Positions 6,501-6,755 of a stretch of 6,755 nt of DNA are shown in pieces. Each line of letters opens with the position of its first letter. The first letter of the stretch is position 1. Origin of the DNA: Gammaproteobacteria bacterium (lineage in GTDB: Bacteria > Pseudomonadota > Gammaproteobacteria > SZUA-152). Under the pieces are notes generated by a model. The model worked only from the letters and a program-made list of their open reading frames with translations, did not search any database and was not told the DNA's origin. The DNA lies in NCBI GenBank assembly GCA_003229995.1, contig QIGJ01000134.1, positions 1 to 6,755 of the forward strand, given 5' to 3'. Made by a program: the position numbers and the translations under genes.

Positions 6501-6522
6501 AACGCCAGGATAACGTCAGGAT
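6501..6522 (+). promoter_or_regulatory. Two tandem 11-base direct repeats, likely activator site
   Basis: The 11-mer AACG(C/T)CAGGAT occurs twice with no gap (6501-6511 and 6512-6522), differing at one base. Adjacent 11-base direct repeats place two proteins on the same DNA face and are the usual operator form for OmpR/PhoB-family response regulators. The sequence is not a PhoB box, so the factor is unknown. The centre lies about 106 bases before the start predicted for the promoter at 6592-6607. Confidence 0.4.
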
Positions 6523-6591
6523 ATTGTTTGCTTTGCCCGAATTTTGACAGTCATAAAGGGCAGATTTACAGCATATCAGGCGTATAATGTT

Positions 6592-6607
6592 TGGCATACA
6601 GTTTGCA
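6592..6607 (+). promoter_or_regulatory. Near-consensus sigma-54 (-24/-12) promoter
   Basis: TGGCATACAGTTTGCA fits the RpoN consensus TGGCACRNNNNTTGCA with one clear mismatch (T for C at the sixth base). GG (6593-6594) and GC (6605-6606) are exactly 10 bases apart, as sigma-54 requires. The predicted start is near 6618, about 125 bases before the ATG at 6742. A TATAAT at 6583-6588 directly upstream has no acceptable -35 partner. Confidence 0.5.
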
Positions 6608-6624
6608 TCTTGCAATGACGAATA

Positions 6625-6656
6625 AGATTCAATTTTATAAAAACTGAATCTATAAT
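6625..6656 (+). promoter_or_regulatory. 27-base dyad abutting a TATAAT box
   Basis: AGATTCA (6625-6631) and TGAATCT (6645-6651) are exact inverted repeats, and the inner TTTT (6633-6636) and AAAA (6640-6643) continue the symmetry. The right arm runs into TATAAT (6651-6656). A dyad just upstream of a -10 is where repressors or MerR-type regulators bind. The -35 is poor: TTCAAT (6628-6633) at 17 bases. Confidence 0.4.
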
Positions 6657-6741
6657 CCGTAGCGTTTGAGATTTAGGTGTTCAGTGTGCGTCTTAATTCA
6701 TTTCATGGCACCAGCAGCAGGCACTTTATAGGCGAGGCGAA

Positions 6742-6755
6742 ATGACGAATAATAG
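6742..6755 (+). CDS. Possible first codons of a gene running off the right edge
   Basis: ATG at 6742-6744 opens MTNN and runs off the edge. GAGG (6734-6737) lies four bases upstream, a slightly short but workable ribosome-site spacing. The elaborate promoter region upstream fits a gene starting here. With four codons visible, neither its length nor its product can be judged. Confidence 0.35.

Larger units (their letters stand above)
6311..6741. other. Long regulatory gap upstream of a right-edge gene
   Basis: About 430 bases contain no gene of useful size. The left part (6353-6440) has only a weak imperfect stem (6408-6416 with 6424-6432, two mismatches). From 6446 on the density of signals is high: a 34-base palindrome, two tandem 11-mers, a TTGACA (6544-6549), a TATAAT (6583-6588), a sigma-54-like promoter (6592-6607), a 27-base dyad touching a second TATAAT (6651-6656), and a 12-base direct repeat AATGACGAATAA at 6614-6625 and 6741-6752. 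Confidence 0.6.

Noticed and set aside
6544..6588. TTGACA (6544-6549) with TATAAT (6583-6588) as a sigma-70 promoter
   Set aside because: The spacer is 33 bases, far beyond the workable 15-20; neither box has a good partner at the correct distance.
1..6755. CRISPR array, tRNA/rRNA gene, transposase or toxin-antitoxin pair
   Set aside because: No regularly spaced repeats, no cloverleaf with tRNA-type conserved bases, and no protein of those families in any frame.

Overview
The window looks like chromosomal DNA from a gammaproteobacterium of intermediate G+C content; the genus cannot be named from it. The main reason is TopA: 897 residues with the long basic insert after the first TOPRIM strand and three four-cysteine zinc fingers, the form usual in Pseudomonas-like and related gammaproteobacteria. 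Exported proteins with Sec signals, a C-terminal fragment ending like an outer-membrane beta-barrel, and a periplasmic TlpA-type thioredoxin all indicate a Gram-negative cell. No phage, transposase, CRISPR or RNA gene was found.

Layout, left to right. (1) 2-64: the last 20 codons of a + strand gene, probably an outer-membrane barrel protein. (2) 197-943, minus: an exported protein with a carboxypeptidase-regulatory-like domain, a MopE-type metal-binding motif and a Cys-rich tail. It converges on the barrel gene, with a hairpin between them. (3) 1030-1093: back-to-back promoters driving this gene leftward and a small basic, Gln-rich protein (1128-1439) rightward. (4) 1494-1880, minus: a stand-alone FHA (phosphothreonine-binding) protein. 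(5) 1881-2222: a 342-base gap that holds an orphan intrinsic terminator and the topA leader. (6) 2223-4916, plus: topA, the one housekeeping gene. (7) 4917-5075: a short gap filled by a dispersed-repeat-like palindromic element (5004-5079) that supplies the last codon and stop of the next gene. (8) 5630-6232 and 5076-5633, minus: a translationally coupled pair made of an exported protein of unknown function and a TlpA/ResA-type thioredoxin, with a good sigma-70 promoter just upstream. (9) 6311-6741: a regulatory-looking gap of about 430 bases. It contains a 34-base palindrome, an 11-base tandem repeat, a near-consensus sigma-54 promoter, and a 27-base dyad abutting a TATAAT box. It leads to what may be the first codons of a + strand gene at the right edge.

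The genes do not form one pathway. The only clear functional unit is the coupled pair 5630-6232/5076-5633, which probably acts in the periplasm on thiols or on maturation of a redox protein. The most interesting non-coding part is the right-hand gap. Its layout (distal palindrome or tandem sites, then a -24/-12 promoter) is that of an enhancer-dependent sigma-54 operon whose structural genes lie outside the window. I see no convincing evidence for a wholly new system inside these bases.
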